A DNA stretch of 64,000 bases from Martinezella multihospitum (lineage in GTDB: Bacteria; Pseudomonadota; Alphaproteobacteria; Rhizobiales; Rhizobiaceae), in assembly GCF_900094585.1 (NCBI RefSeq), contig NZ_FMAG01000004.1, positions 744,001 through 808,000 on the forward strand, in the 5' to 3' direction. Of this stretch, positions 1-8,689 are shown in pieces. Position numbers and translations under genes: made by a program. The notes below the pieces were generated by a model. It saw only the letters and a list, made by a program, of their open reading frames with translations, was not told the origin of the DNA and did not search any database. The stretch's first letter is position 1. The number at the start of each line of letters is the position of its first letter.

Positions 1-894
1 TGGAGACTGCCGCCCGGCGGTGACGCAGCCGGGTTTCCGCTGCTAAACGAACTCTCCGATCTTGGGGCAACCGACTACCTGGTGAAGCTTGCGCGGTTTC
101 CTGGGGGAACCGCCTTGGCCGGTATCGGCTTCTCATTGGCTGTCGATAGCCCGGAGGGGTTCTCCGACAGCCAGATTGCCGCCCTGGATGAATTTCTACC
201 TGCTCTCGCCCTCGCCTGCTGCCGCATCGCGGCGATGCGTGTCGCGACCGACATGCTCGCCGTTTATACCGGAGCCCGCACGAGCGGCCGCATTCTCAGC
301 GGCCAGACCCGGCGCGGCAATGGTGATGCTATCCATGCCGCCATTCTGCTTGCGGACCTGAAGAACTTTACGGCGCTAAACGAACGTTTTCCGCCGGAAC
401 GTATCGTCGGTTGGCTGAACGAGCATTTCGACGCGATCGGGGGGCCGGTTGAACGGTTCGGCGGTGAGATTCTCAAATTTATGGGCGATAGTCTGCTTGC
501 TATCTTCCCGACCGATATTGAAGATCCGGCTAAGGCCTGTGAAAGGGCCTTAGCCGCTGCGAAGATGGCAATCGAGGCGAATGCAGCGGTCAACCGGGCA
601 CGCGTGGTTTCCGAGGAACCCGAGCTCCTCGTCGATATAGTCCTGCATATCGGAGACGTATTCTACGGAAACGTCGGAGCTGCCCGCAGACTTGATTTCA
701 CGGCAATCGGCAGAGCTGTCAACGAGGCAGCCCGAATGGAAAAATTGTGCGATACGGTCGAACGCAATCTGTTGGCCTCCGAACTATTCGCCTCGCACGT
801 CCAAGACGGATTTGAACGGCTCGGGATTTTCACGTTGAAAGGCGTGAACCAGCCTGCCGCAGTTTACGGCTTATCGTGTGATCCAGACTGTTGA
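1..894 (+). CDS. Class III adenylate/guanylate cyclase, 5' end cut by window
   Basis: The frame is open from base 1, so the true start lies upstream; a GTG at 82 is only an internal candidate. The C-terminal part is a class III nucleotidyl cyclase catalytic domain: metal-binding Asp in ADLKNFTALNERF, then GGEILKFMGDSLLAIF with the second conserved Asp, and a later IGDVFYGNVGAARRLDFT segment typical of the fold (which would make cAMP or cGMP from ATP/GTP). The upstream roughly 100 residues are probably a sensory or linker domain that I do not recognise. Rhizobia carry many such cyclases, so the signal sensed cannot be inferred. Confidence 0.88.
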   Translation, partial: WRLPPGGDAAGFPLLNELSDLGATDYLVKLARFPGGTALAGIGFSLAVDSPEGFSDSQIAALDEFLPALALACCRIAAMRVATDMLAVYTGARTSGRILSGQTRRGNGDAIHAAILLADLKNFTALNERFPPERIVGWLNEHFDAIGGPVERFGGEILKFMGDSLLAIFPTDIEDPAKACERALAAAKMAIEANAAVNRARVVSEEPELLVDIVLHIGDVFYGNVGAARRLDFTAIGRAVNEAARMEKLCDTVERNLLASELFASHVQDGFERLGIFTLKGVNQPAAVYGLSCDPDC

Positions 895-966
895 CTATCG
901 CCTCAATACGCCCCTTTCTGCCGTGTCCGTACGTTTCCATACCAACGCTTCGGCAACGATCCTCAG

Positions 967-1131
967 CTATTGCGAATTAGATCCGCCGGACGGGCCTTCT
1001 TCACATGTCGCTTTTCCACCGTCTTGGCTCCGCATGCCGGTGTGAACCTCTTGCTGCTTGGTATCCGGCAAAAAACCAGCCAGCAGCTGCGCAAGTCGTT
1101 CTTTCGACATCGGCGGGGCGGATAAGCGCAT
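967..1131 (-). CDS. Small hypothetical protein, 54 aa
   Basis: A short reading frame (MRLSAPPMSKERLAQLLAG...) preceded by a strong AGGAGG Shine-Dalgarno six bases before its ATG. It starts with a hydrophobic/basic helix-like half (residues 8-24) and ends in a Gly/Ser/Asn-rich tail. I recognise no family. It is convergent with the cyclase gene. The ribosome binding site is the main support; homologues in related genomes would be needed to be sure. Confidence 0.4.
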   Translation of the reverse strand: MRLSAPPMSKERLAQLLAGFLPDTKQQEVHTGMRSQDGGKATCEEGPSGGSNSQ

Positions 1132-1346
1132 GACAAGCCTCCTTTTTTGCTCTCATGATCGTGCCAATGCACGCTCATGGGAGCAACGGCGGCGCAGGAT
1201 CATCCCCAAATAATTTCACACGGGACTATTTTCAGTCGATCTAAATAGCGTGCAAATTCGGGGCTACCCGGTTCTGGTGCAGATGATGAAAGACGATTGA
1301 CCGAGTTGCTTCCACATGCCGACCCGCTCAGTGCCAAGGTCTATAC

Positions 1347-2276
1347 TCAACCGGCTCGTTGCTCCGCGTCCTCCACCGCCAATCTCGCGAGAGCGAGCGC
1401 TGCCTCTCGCGTTTTGGCGGCGGCGATAAAACGGCCGTTGTGGCAGAAACTGGCGCCCTCAATACCGGTCGCCATTTCAAGGTCGCGACCGCTCAACCCG
1501 GCCCAGTCCGCCGGAAGATCGGCGCGCAGTTCGAACCCTTCCTCCGCGCGGCGAATTCCCGTCAGGCACCAGTCAGCCTCGCGCGGATGGACCACGAACA
1601 GGAGGTGATCGGCGCCCGCTTTCACGATCGCCGGACGAAACGGCATGCCCATCGGCAGTTCGAGAACGCGGCTCCTCCCGGCGGACGCAATCGCCTGCAA
1701 CACCAGAGCTTCGGCGCGCAGTTTCGCATGGATCCCGGCAATCTTCGCTTCGACGAAATTGCGGGCGATTGCAACCGCAGCATGGAATGCGCGGTCGGTC
1801 GCCTCCGGGTCCGCGTCGTCGAAGACGGGCTTCAATGTTTCGAGCAACGACGGCAAGGTCAATCCGGCCAGCAGGCCGGCGCTATCCGGGCTGAGCGCAC
1901 CATTGTCGACCAGGTCGACCGGCAAGACGAAGCCGGCATCGAAAGCAGCATGCACGGTCTCGACAAAGGCGCTTGGGACCAAAAGGGCTGTCAGGTAGTC
2001 GCGACCGAAATGTTTCCAGATCAACCCGAACGAACTGAAGGGCTGACCATCGTCGCGCTGCGGTGCGCCGCGTTGGTGATGATCGAAAATCCCGGCGGCC
2101 GCATCATAAGCGCCGCCGACATCGTAGACGATGCGATCGACGCCGGGCGAGATCCATTCCGGCGCCCTGCTGCGAACCAGGCGCGCATCAGGGAAAAGCC
2201 GCGTGAGAATGACGCTGGACAACGCTTCGTCGGCATGGAAGCCGCCGGAATGGGTAACGAGGAAATTGGGAGCCAT
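1347..2276 (-). CDS. MYG1/UPF0160 family metal-dependent hydrolase-like protein
   Basis: 309 aa, the usual bacterial length. The N-terminus carries THSGGFHADEA (residues 8-18), followed by a YDVGG Asp segment and a FDHHQ motif, which together form the DHH-like metal site of the MYG1 family. Family members are related to DHH phosphoesterases, and eukaryotic MYG1 is a 3'-5' RNA exonuclease; the bacterial role is not established. The gene stands alone between the small ORF and the sugar importer. Family assignment is firm, substrate unknown. Confidence 0.9.
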   Translation of the reverse strand: MAPNFLVTHSGGFHADEALSSVILTRLFPDARLVRSRAPEWISPGVDRIVYDVGGAYDAAAGIFDHHQRGAPQRDDGQPFSSFGLIWKHFGRDYLTALLVPSAFVETVHAAFDAGFVLPVDLVDNGALSPDSAGLLAGLTLPSLLETLKPVFDDADPEATDRAFHAAVAIARNFVEAKIAGIHAKLRAEALVLQAIASAGRSRVLELPMGMPFRPAIVKAGADHLLFVVHPREADWCLTGIRRAEEGFELRADLPADWAGLSGRDLEMATGIEGASFCHNGRFIAAAKTREAALALARLAVEDAEQRAG

Positions 2277-2483
2277 ACGGCCAGGACCTTACTGTTCGCG
2301 AATTGGACGGACAGGCAGATAACCAGATTTGCGTGTCATCTCAACCGGCAAAGCGATTAGGGGATCCAATAATTGCATGGCCGCATTCGCACGGGAATGG
2401 CGCGATGATCGGCGAAAGAAGGTTCCCATTGCTTCATGGCGCCCGAGCGCGCGACCGATCTCTTTAATCGAGATCAACGTCGT

Positions 2484-3317
2484 TTACTTCGTCGCTCCAG
2501 CCGTTAGGCCTGTGATGAGTTTCCTCTGGAAGAACATATAGGCAAGAATGAGTGGCCCGATGACGATGACAGCGCCCGCCGTTAGCACCGGTGTATTGAC
2601 GGTATAGCGTCCCTGAAAAAACAGCATGCCAATTGGCAGAGTACGATAGTTATCATCATTGACAAGGACAAGCGGGATAAGAAACTCGTTCCAGGTCCAA
2701 ATGAACAAGAACAATGCCAGCGTGGACATCGACGGCAGCATCAAAGGTACGATAACTTTAGAAAGAATGTATCGTCTGGATGCCCCATCGAGAACGGCCG
2801 CTTCTATAATTTCCGATGGCAACTGTTGCATCGCGCTGGCCATGAACATGGTCGCAAAAGGCAGAGACATGGCAATTTGAGGGAGGATAAGCGCAGCATA
2901 GGTGTTTATGAGGCCGACATAACGCATTTCATAGTAGAGCGGAATAATGAAGGCTTCGGTCGGCACCATCATGCCAACAGTTAAAAGGACGAAAATGGTG
3001 CGTCTGAACGGAAAGGTCAGGAATGCGAACCCGAATCCCGTCAACGTGCCAAGTATGATGCTAACCGCTACAACGGGGAAAACAATCATGACCGAATTCA
3101 GGAAATAGACATTAAACCGGCCATCGATCCAAGCATTTGCATAGTTCTCGAAATGCGGATAGGCCGGCAATACGAATGCACCTTGTATGAGATCGGCGCG
3201 GCTCTTCAGAGACGTAAGTATAAGAAGGGCAAATGGAACTATCGCCAGGACTGCGAACAGCCAAAGAATGATACGCGAGGGCAGCACCGCGCCTATCCCA
3301 CGAAAATCTCTGCTCAC
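2484..3317 (-). CDS. Carbohydrate ABC transporter permease, MalG/LacG type
   Basis: 277 aa inner-membrane protein with six predicted hydrophobic segments and the cytoplasmic EAA loop (EAAVLDGASRRYI, about residues 172-184) that contacts the ATPase. Its start overlaps the stop of the upstream permease by 4 bp, so the two are translationally coupled. Together with that permease and the binding protein it forms a CUT1-type sugar importer. No ATPase gene is present, so the system probably borrows a shared MsmK/UgpC-like ATPase encoded elsewhere (inference). Confidence 0.93.
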   Translation of the reverse strand: MSRDFRGIGAVLPSRIILWLFAVLAIVPFALLILTSLKSRADLIQGAFVLPAYPHFENYANAWIDGRFNVYFLNSVMIVFPVVAVSIILGTLTGFGFAFLTFPFRRTIFVLLTVGMMVPTEAFIIPLYYEMRYVGLINTYAALILPQIAMSLPFATMFMASAMQQLPSEIIEAAVLDGASRRYILSKVIVPLMLPSMSTLALFLFIWTWNEFLIPLVLVNDDNYRTLPIGMLFFQGRYTVNTPVLTAGAVIVIGPLILAYMFFQRKLITGLTAGATK

Positions 3318-4210
3318 GATGCACTCCCTTCATTCACCGGCCGCACCAGCCGATGAACGGCATAGTTGATAGTAAAGACGAGAATCGCACCGATGATGGC
3401 GACGGCTGAGGCATATCCATAACGATTCAATTGGAAGCCAAGCTCGTACATATAAATATTGGGAACGAGGGTGGCATTGGCCGGTCCACCTCGAGTCATC
3501 GTAAAGATCAGATCAAAACTCTTGATCGAGGAAATGATCGTGAGAAGGAGCGCGATACGTATTTCGGGCAGGAGAAGCGGCAGTGTGATGAAAAAGAAAA
3601 TTCTGCTTCCGCTGGCACCATCGACTCTTGCCGCTTCAAACAGCGAAGGATCAATCCGCTGGATGCCGGAAAGAAACAAGACCATGCAGAAGCCGAAGAA
3701 ATACCAGCTCGCAACAATACCGACCGCCGGCAGGACAAACGTGAAATCGCCGAGCCATGGTAGAGCGATCGAACCCAGGCCAACCAGCTTCAAAGCCTGG
3801 TTGATGGGACCAAAGGCGGGATTATAAAGCCAGTGCCAAATGATGCCAAGGACAGCAGTGGGCATGATATAGGGCAAGAACAGCAATGTACGCAGCGCGA
3901 ACTGTTCCCGCTGCCTGAACGTCCAGACCATCGCAGCAAGTGACAGGCCGACGACAATCGGGATGACGCAGTAAAATACCATGAAGAAAGCATTGTTTTT
4001 CAATGCCACATAGAAAGTTTCATCTGAAAACAATTTTGCATAATTGCCAAGGCCAATCCAGTTGGGCGGGCTGATCCCGTTCCATTCGGTAAAACTGATA
4101 CCGATTGCCGCAACAATAGGACCAAGGATGAGAGCAAAATAAAGCAGCAAGCCAGGCAGAATGTAGATGAGATTTCTGCTGGCCTTTGCGTCAAGTGATG
4201 AGCGTTTCAT
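3314..4210 (-). CDS. Carbohydrate ABC transporter permease, MalF/LacF type
   Basis: 298 aa with an N-terminal membrane segment (residues 14-40), the TEWNG loop common in UgpA/LacF-type permeases, and the EAA motif EAARVDGASGSRI at residues 192-204. It is the second gene of the operon after the binding protein, separated from it by a 132-base gap that holds a GC-rich hairpin, and overlaps the next permease by 4 bp. It forms the heterodimeric channel of the CUT1 sugar importer with the downstream product. Confidence 0.93.
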   Translation of the reverse strand: MKRSSLDAKASRNLIYILPGLLLYFALILGPIVAAIGISFTEWNGISPPNWIGLGNYAKLFSDETFYVALKNNAFFMVFYCVIPIVVGLSLAAMVWTFRQREQFALRTLLFLPYIMPTAVLGIIWHWLYNPAFGPINQALKLVGLGSIALPWLGDFTFVLPAVGIVASWYFFGFCMVLFLSGIQRIDPSLFEAARVDGASGSRIFFFITLPLLLPEIRIALLLTIISSIKSFDLIFTMTRGGPANATLVPNIYMYELGFQLNRYGYASAVAIIGAILVFTINYAVHRLVRPVNEGSAS

Positions 4211-4284
4211 GCACCGTCTCGGAAATATGCCAGAGGTCGAATTGCACCGCTCTGGCCGTGATCGGGATAGACGTACCGAAGTTT

Positions 4285-4322
4285 CCCGCCGCTACTTCTC
4301 TTCGATCGAGTAGCGCGGCGGG
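4285..4322 (-). other. GC-rich intercistronic hairpin after binding-protein gene
   Basis: An imperfect inverted repeat (CCCGCCGCTACT against AGTAGCGCGGCGGG) lies in the gap between the binding-protein stop and the next permease. It has no T tract on the transcribed strand, so it looks more like an mRNA-stabilising or attenuating stem that would leave more binding protein than permease, a usual arrangement in ABC operons. Confidence 0.5.
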
Positions 4323-4342
4323 ATCGGCGTATTCGGCGGCAA

Positions 4343-5677
4343 TCACTTGCTCTTCATATAAGCGCTGTAGTCCGCGTCGAGCTTGCCGATCAGCTCTTCG
4401 GGCGTTTCCTTGTTCGCAAGCAGCAGTGGCGTGTTTTCATCAAACGTCTTGAGCATGGTTGGGCTCGCCCAATCGGGATAATGTCCAAGGGCATTGTTAT
4501 CGTTCAGCGACTTCCAGATTGAGATGCCTTCTTTCAGAAGCGGGGAGGCGCTGCCCCCGGCATCTTCCGAAACAGGGGTTGCAGGCAGGTAGCCGGCGCG
4601 AACCCAGGTAACGGACGCTTCCTTGGAAACCATGTAGTTGATATACTCGCCTGCGAGATCCTTCATTTTGTCGCTCTTGGCCAGCCCCGTGATCGCCCAG
4701 GCAAGGTCGACACCGCCAACCGAAAGCGGGTGCTTGATGCCGGCGGGTGCCGGGATTGGCATGAAATGGATATCGGGATTGTTCTGCATATCGCCGAAGT
4801 ACCAGGTTCCCGAAATCAGAAAGGCCCCTTGACCAGCGACAAAAAGCTGGACGGCATCATCACCCGAGATGCCCTGGTAACCATCGAAGAAGTACCCGTT
4901 TTTCGCCCAGTTCTGGACAAGACTGACCGATTCCAGATTACCGGGCGTATTCCAGGTTCCACCACGGCCATAAATCAGATCATCGAGCGCCTTTCGATCG
5001 GATGCATCGATATGCGCCTGGCTGATCCCGGCCAACATATGGAGCGCCAGGTGGCCCTTGGCCGTACCGATCGTCAGCGGTGCAGTGCCTCCGGCCTTGA
5101 CCTTATCGAGGGCGGCAAGGAAATCGTCGAAGTTCTTGATCGGAAGTTCGACGCCAGCGGCTTTCAAAACTTTTTCATTGTAATAGAGGCCGACGATTTC
5201 GGCGAGCGACGAGATGCCATAGGTCTCACCGACACCGAACTCACCCTTGCTTGACCAGCGGTCACGCGCCAAGAGGCTATCGGACTGGTTTTTATCCCAT
5301 CCATATTTCTTGAGGTAATTATCGACAGGAACGAGAAGGTTTTCCTTCACCATCGCGCCCATGGCGCCGGCTCCCTGGTTGACCTTGGTCACCACCGGAC
5401 CATCGCCGGACGAAACGGCGAGCTTGAGCGTAAGATTGAGATCCTGGAAGTCGCGTACGGTATGGTCAAGCTTAACGTCGGGATGCGCCTTCTGGAAATT
5501 GGCGTTGAGCTCGGTCATCACGGCGGCTCTCGACTCCGAATCGTGGTCGTCCCATACCGTGAGCGTCTCGGCAAAGACAGTCGTTGATATGCCGAGCCCC
5601 ACAAAAGTGGCGCCCGCCAAAATACCTGCCTTCTTCAGAATGGATGCTATGCTGATAGAAATGAAATCGCTAAACAT
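4343..5677 (-). CDS. Sugar ABC transporter substrate-binding protein
   Basis: 444 aa periplasmic binding protein of the extracellular solute-binding family 1. The Sec-type signal peptide ends near residue 36 (STTVFAE). The mature part begins with ETLTVWDDHDSESRAA and has the family's YNEKVLKAAGVE segment and GTWYFGD loop. First gene of the importer operon; an AGAGGGAA ribosome site precedes the ATG. With the nearby glycoside hydrolase it suggests uptake of an oligosaccharide, but the ligand cannot be read from the sequence. Confidence 0.93.
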   Translation of the reverse strand: MFSDFISISIASILKKAGILAGATFVGLGISTTVFAETLTVWDDHDSESRAAVMTELNANFQKAHPDVKLDHTVRDFQDLNLTLKLAVSSGDGPVVTKVNQGAGAMGAMVKENLLVPVDNYLKKYGWDKNQSDSLLARDRWSSKGEFGVGETYGISSLAEIVGLYYNEKVLKAAGVELPIKNFDDFLAALDKVKAGGTAPLTIGTAKGHLALHMLAGISQAHIDASDRKALDDLIYGRGGTWNTPGNLESVSLVQNWAKNGYFFDGYQGISGDDAVQLFVAGQGAFLISGTWYFGDMQNNPDIHFMPIPAPAGIKHPLSVGGVDLAWAITGLAKSDKMKDLAGEYINYMVSKEASVTWVRAGYLPATPVSEDAGGSASPLLKEGISIWKSLNDNNALGHYPDWASPTMLKTFDENTPLLLANKETPEELIGKLDADYSAYMKSK

Positions 5678-5913
5678 TGATTGGTTCCCTCTAGCTGCGT
5701 TTTGGCAGTTTCTATCGATTCCAACCGGCTGATCTTACTAAGACGCGCCGAATGTCTTGCATTGTCAGGCCTTTACTGGACCGACGAATTTCCTTATTCT
5801 TTCCTAAAGATCTGCGGGTCCTTAGCCCTCAGATGCAGTCCCTCAACCTTCCCAGCTTTACCGCCGCCTGACGTCGGTTCGCACCGAGCAGCGGCCAGCA
5901 AATCGATGATGCT

Positions 5914-6537
5914 ATGCCTCCTAAGATCGACGATTGTTTCATCCGTCCGGCCACAGAGAGCGACGTTGACGCCCTCTTTCACATTTGCCTGGTGACGGCT
6001 GACGCCGGAGCCGACGCGAGTGCGCTTTACAGTAATCCGCGCCTTCCCGGTTACGTATGGGCGGTGCCTTATCTCAAATTCGCTCCGGATTTTGCGTTCG
6101 TTCTTGCCAAACACGACAGTGTCATCGGCTATGTTGTCGGTACGCCGGATACCGCCGGTTTTGACGAAGCGCTCGACAGAAATTGGTGGCCGCTTGTTCG
6201 CCGCGAGATCACCGGTCTGATAGCCAGCACTGAAAAAGACGCCGATGTTCTGGAGCGAATAGCCAATCCTCACAGCGGCACGCCGGGTCTTGACATGACC
6301 TATCCCGCGCACCTTCACATCAATATTCTGCCTGAAGCCCAATCGGGCGGATGGGGACGGCTTATGATCGCAACCATGCTCGAAGCCCTCACGGAGTATG
6401 GCGCACCTGGCGTCCATCTTGGGGTCAGCCCCGCAAACGAGCGCGCCAAGGGATTTTACAGGCATCTCGGTTTCGAAGAACTCAGCCAAAACGGTCACCT
6501 CGCCTTCGTCATGAGATTGGGCAAGCCGGCAGTCTAA
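5914..6537 (+). CDS. GNAT family N-acetyltransferase
   Basis: 207 aa. It begins with the typical IRPATESDVDALFHICL first strand and helix, and its acetyl-CoA binding part reads QSGGWGRLMIATML (Q-x-x-G-x-G/A-like pyrophosphate loop) followed by VSPANERAKGFYRHLGFEE, the classic motif B of GNAT enzymes. Similar proteins are often annotated as O-GlcNAcase-associated acetyltransferases because of the sugar-operon context. It sits alone on the plus strand between the ABC operon and the glycoside hydrolase, possibly co-regulated. Acceptor unknown. Confidence 0.85.
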   Translation: MPPKIDDCFIRPATESDVDALFHICLVTADAGADASALYSNPRLPGYVWAVPYLKFAPDFAFVLAKHDSVIGYVVGTPDTAGFDEALDRNWWPLVRREITGLIASTEKDADVLERIANPHSGTPGLDMTYPAHLHINILPEAQSGGWGRLMIATMLEALTEYGAPGVHLGVSPANERAKGFYRHLGFEELSQNGHLAFVMRLGKPAV

Positions 6538-6560
6538 GGGAAATCCGGCCCATCCGCTCA

Positions 6561-8336
6561 TCACCTATTCTCCGCGTTCGCAGCCTCTAGGCCATATTTG
6601 AGAACAACAGCCGCCGGCATCGCACTCCATCCCTGCAGCAGAGAGCCGCGTCCGTAGGGCGGCGAGAAATATTCCACCGCGCCTGCCCAGCCGTTAGCCA
6701 AGCAGGTTTCCCACCAGCGTATAAGCGCATAACGCGCTCCACCGAGGCCGTGGCGTATTCTTTCTTCCGCATAGACGCCGTCCCAATAGGGCCAATCCGA
6801 TCCATTGTGATAGCGAAAGGGAAACGCGGTCTTCGATCTTACGTCACTTGCCCGTTTAAATGGTGGATACGCGCAAAGGACGCCCCAATCCCCATAGGGC
6901 TGTTTCGTATTGTTTCGAGTCTCCAGAGCCCCTTCCATCGCCTTCAGGAGACCAATCGCGCGCGTTTGCGAAATCGCCCCATAACGGGAGAGCGTCAGAC
7001 TGTCGAGCACGAGATGGTCCTCGACAAATCCATCAGGAGTGACGAAATCGGCGTAACCGTTTCTGCTCGGGACAAAAAGCCTGTCCTCGATTTCGGCACG
7101 AGCGGACAGCGCTGTTTCGCTTGCTTTCTGTGCCAACGCGGGATCGTGTCCGGCTCCCAGTTTAGCCACCGCATCCAGTGCACCGACGAAAAGGCCGAGA
7201 TTATAGGAGACGAGACCTTCCCGGTAGACATTGTCTGCCCAGTCCCTGTCGTTTCGCGGCTTGAGCGGCAGCACGCTGCCAGGACCTGCGAAACCCAGAT
7301 ATCGTTCGACGATAGCCGTGACGAGCGGCCAGTGCAGCAGCGCTTCCGCCGTATCTCCCGTGGTCTCCACATAGTCGGCTAGGAAGAGGGTGAAGAAAAG
7401 TGGGCTGTCAAAATGATCGCTCCACCAGTCCTCCGGGCGATTGTGATGCTCCGGAACGGCCTTCCCGTGATATTTCTCGGGATTGAGCTTGCAATCGAGA
7501 ACGAAGCTCTGCCAGGCACGAGATTGCGCCGGTCCGGTCAATATCACGCCGCTTGGCGCCTCTCCGTCAGGCTGAATTCCCTTGGCCAAGAGTCGGATTT
7601 CATCGCGTACCGCTTCCGGCGCAAGCTTCAACAGCATTTGCATCGTCCAGTAGCCATCGCGATAATAGGTGCGCGCGGGCGCGCTATAGGCCTGCCCTGC
7701 AGCTAGGCCGGCAAACACACCGTTCTCGTCCAGCCGAATGCTGGAAAGCGCGGCATGCGCGCCTTGAATCACCATGCTGCGCATCACCGGATCGGCCTTG
7801 GGCGCGACGTCGCACCGGGCGACATAATTTGCGGCTTCTGCCACGATAGCGTCGCTGGCGAGGCTAAATGCGGCTTCAGCCTCCTCTTCAGAAGCTCCGG
7901 CCGCGACGCGGATATCTCCGTCACCGACCTCGACGATCATCACACCCCAGCCGCTCACGACGATACGGCGATTATTGCGCTTGATGATCTTGGCCCGCGG
8001 ACTGTCCTTGTCCGTCTCATGCCACCAAGCACCACGACGAGCCGGATAGATTCCTTCCAGGCGGGCATTGCGGATCAGGAGGATGGGCTTTGATTGGGCG
8101 ACAAAGATGCCGCCTGCTTCGGCAGTGATTCTGTTTGGACCGTAGACGTAAGGTCCGGCAAGCTTGGAAAAACGTATGCGTCCCAGACGACCGCTTCCCC
8201 AAAGAGCGAGATCAAGATACCCGTCAGGATGCGCGTCCGCCTGCAGTCGAGGCGCCATGATCGGCAGAATGACCGGGTGCCTGGTTATGATTTCGCCTTG
8301 GGACGTAGGGGTCATCATGGCAAATCGAGCACCCAT
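6561..8336 (-). CDS. Glycoside hydrolase with six-hairpin (alpha/alpha)6 fold, GH63/MGH1-like
   Basis: 591 aa, no signal peptide, so probably cytoplasmic. An N-terminal beta-rich region precedes an (alpha/alpha)6 part with YYRDGYWTMQML, WWSDHFDSPLF and HNGSDWPYWDGVYAEERI, which resemble the acid-residue motifs of GH63 and related glucosidases; Asp/Glu in the first and last are the likely catalytic pair (inference). The start at 8336 (ATG) follows a GTG at 8339; ATGs at 8318/8315 are alternatives, none with a good ribosome site. It likely splits the oligosaccharide brought in by the adjacent importer. Confidence 0.75.
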   Translation of the reverse strand: MGARFAMMTPTSQGEIITRHPVILPIMAPRLQADAHPDGYLDLALWGSGRLGRIRFSKLAGPYVYGPNRITAEAGGIFVAQSKPILLIRNARLEGIYPARRGAWWHETDKDSPRAKIIKRNNRRIVVSGWGVMIVEVGDGDIRVAAGASEEEAEAAFSLASDAIVAEAANYVARCDVAPKADPVMRSMVIQGAHAALSSIRLDENGVFAGLAAGQAYSAPARTYYRDGYWTMQMLLKLAPEAVRDEIRLLAKGIQPDGEAPSGVILTGPAQSRAWQSFVLDCKLNPEKYHGKAVPEHHNRPEDWWSDHFDSPLFFTLFLADYVETTGDTAEALLHWPLVTAIVERYLGFAGPGSVLPLKPRNDRDWADNVYREGLVSYNLGLFVGALDAVAKLGAGHDPALAQKASETALSARAEIEDRLFVPSRNGYADFVTPDGFVEDHLVLDSLTLSRYGAISQTRAIGLLKAMEGALETRNNTKQPYGDWGVLCAYPPFKRASDVRSKTAFPFRYHNGSDWPYWDGVYAEERIRHGLGGARYALIRWWETCLANGWAGAVEYFSPPYGRGSLLQGWSAMPAAVVLKYGLEAANAENR

Positions 8337-8339
8337 CAC

Positions 8340-8689
8340 TGTGCGCTATCGGGGATGAGTTTACGTGTGAAATCAAGGTTGCGGCACCTGGCATTCTCGC
8401 CGGAATGGAGCGCTATGAAGTCTGCGGCGAATGCAGGACTATCTTTCCCATCCTTTGACCTCGCTTTCATTACCCCTCCGCAATTTGCTCAGCCATTGGG
8501 CAAGTCTACAAATTGGGCGCTTAATTTGTCAATGACATGGACAAATTAAATGATTTGATTTAGCCAAATGATCGAGATTCACTTGAATTCCGGGATTTTT
8601 CACTTGAAGCTGGCACAGCCACAGCGCGAGATTGGATGAATTAGGAAAAGGTCCCGAACTAATTAGAGGCGGAACGCGAGCCAGCACTG
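8340..8689. other. Intergenic control region between hydrolase and ROK gene
   Basis: About 350 bases without a gene, lying between the divergent hydrolase and regulator genes. AT-rich in its centre (8515-8580) and holding the inverted repeat at 8521-8549. Both promoters are probably here, but I could not single out convincing -35/-10 pairs. Confidence 0.5.
8521..8549. promoter_or_regulatory. Candidate ROK repressor operator (10-bp inverted repeat)
   Basis: TTAATTTGTC and GACAAATTAA are perfect inverted arms separated by 9 bases. AT-rich palindromes of this size are the known binding sites of NagC/Mlc/XylR-type ROK repressors, and the ROK gene starts 140 bases downstream while the hydrolase starts 185 bases on the other side. 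Confidence 0.6.

Noticed and set aside
963..1178. 71-residue minus frame near 1 kb
   Set aside because: Overlaps the better-supported 54-aa frame, lacks a ribosome site and has unnatural composition.
1359..2360. Long plus-strand frame opposite the MYG1 gene
   Set aside because: Low-complexity Arg-rich translation opposite a clear MYG1 gene; a GC-rich shadow.
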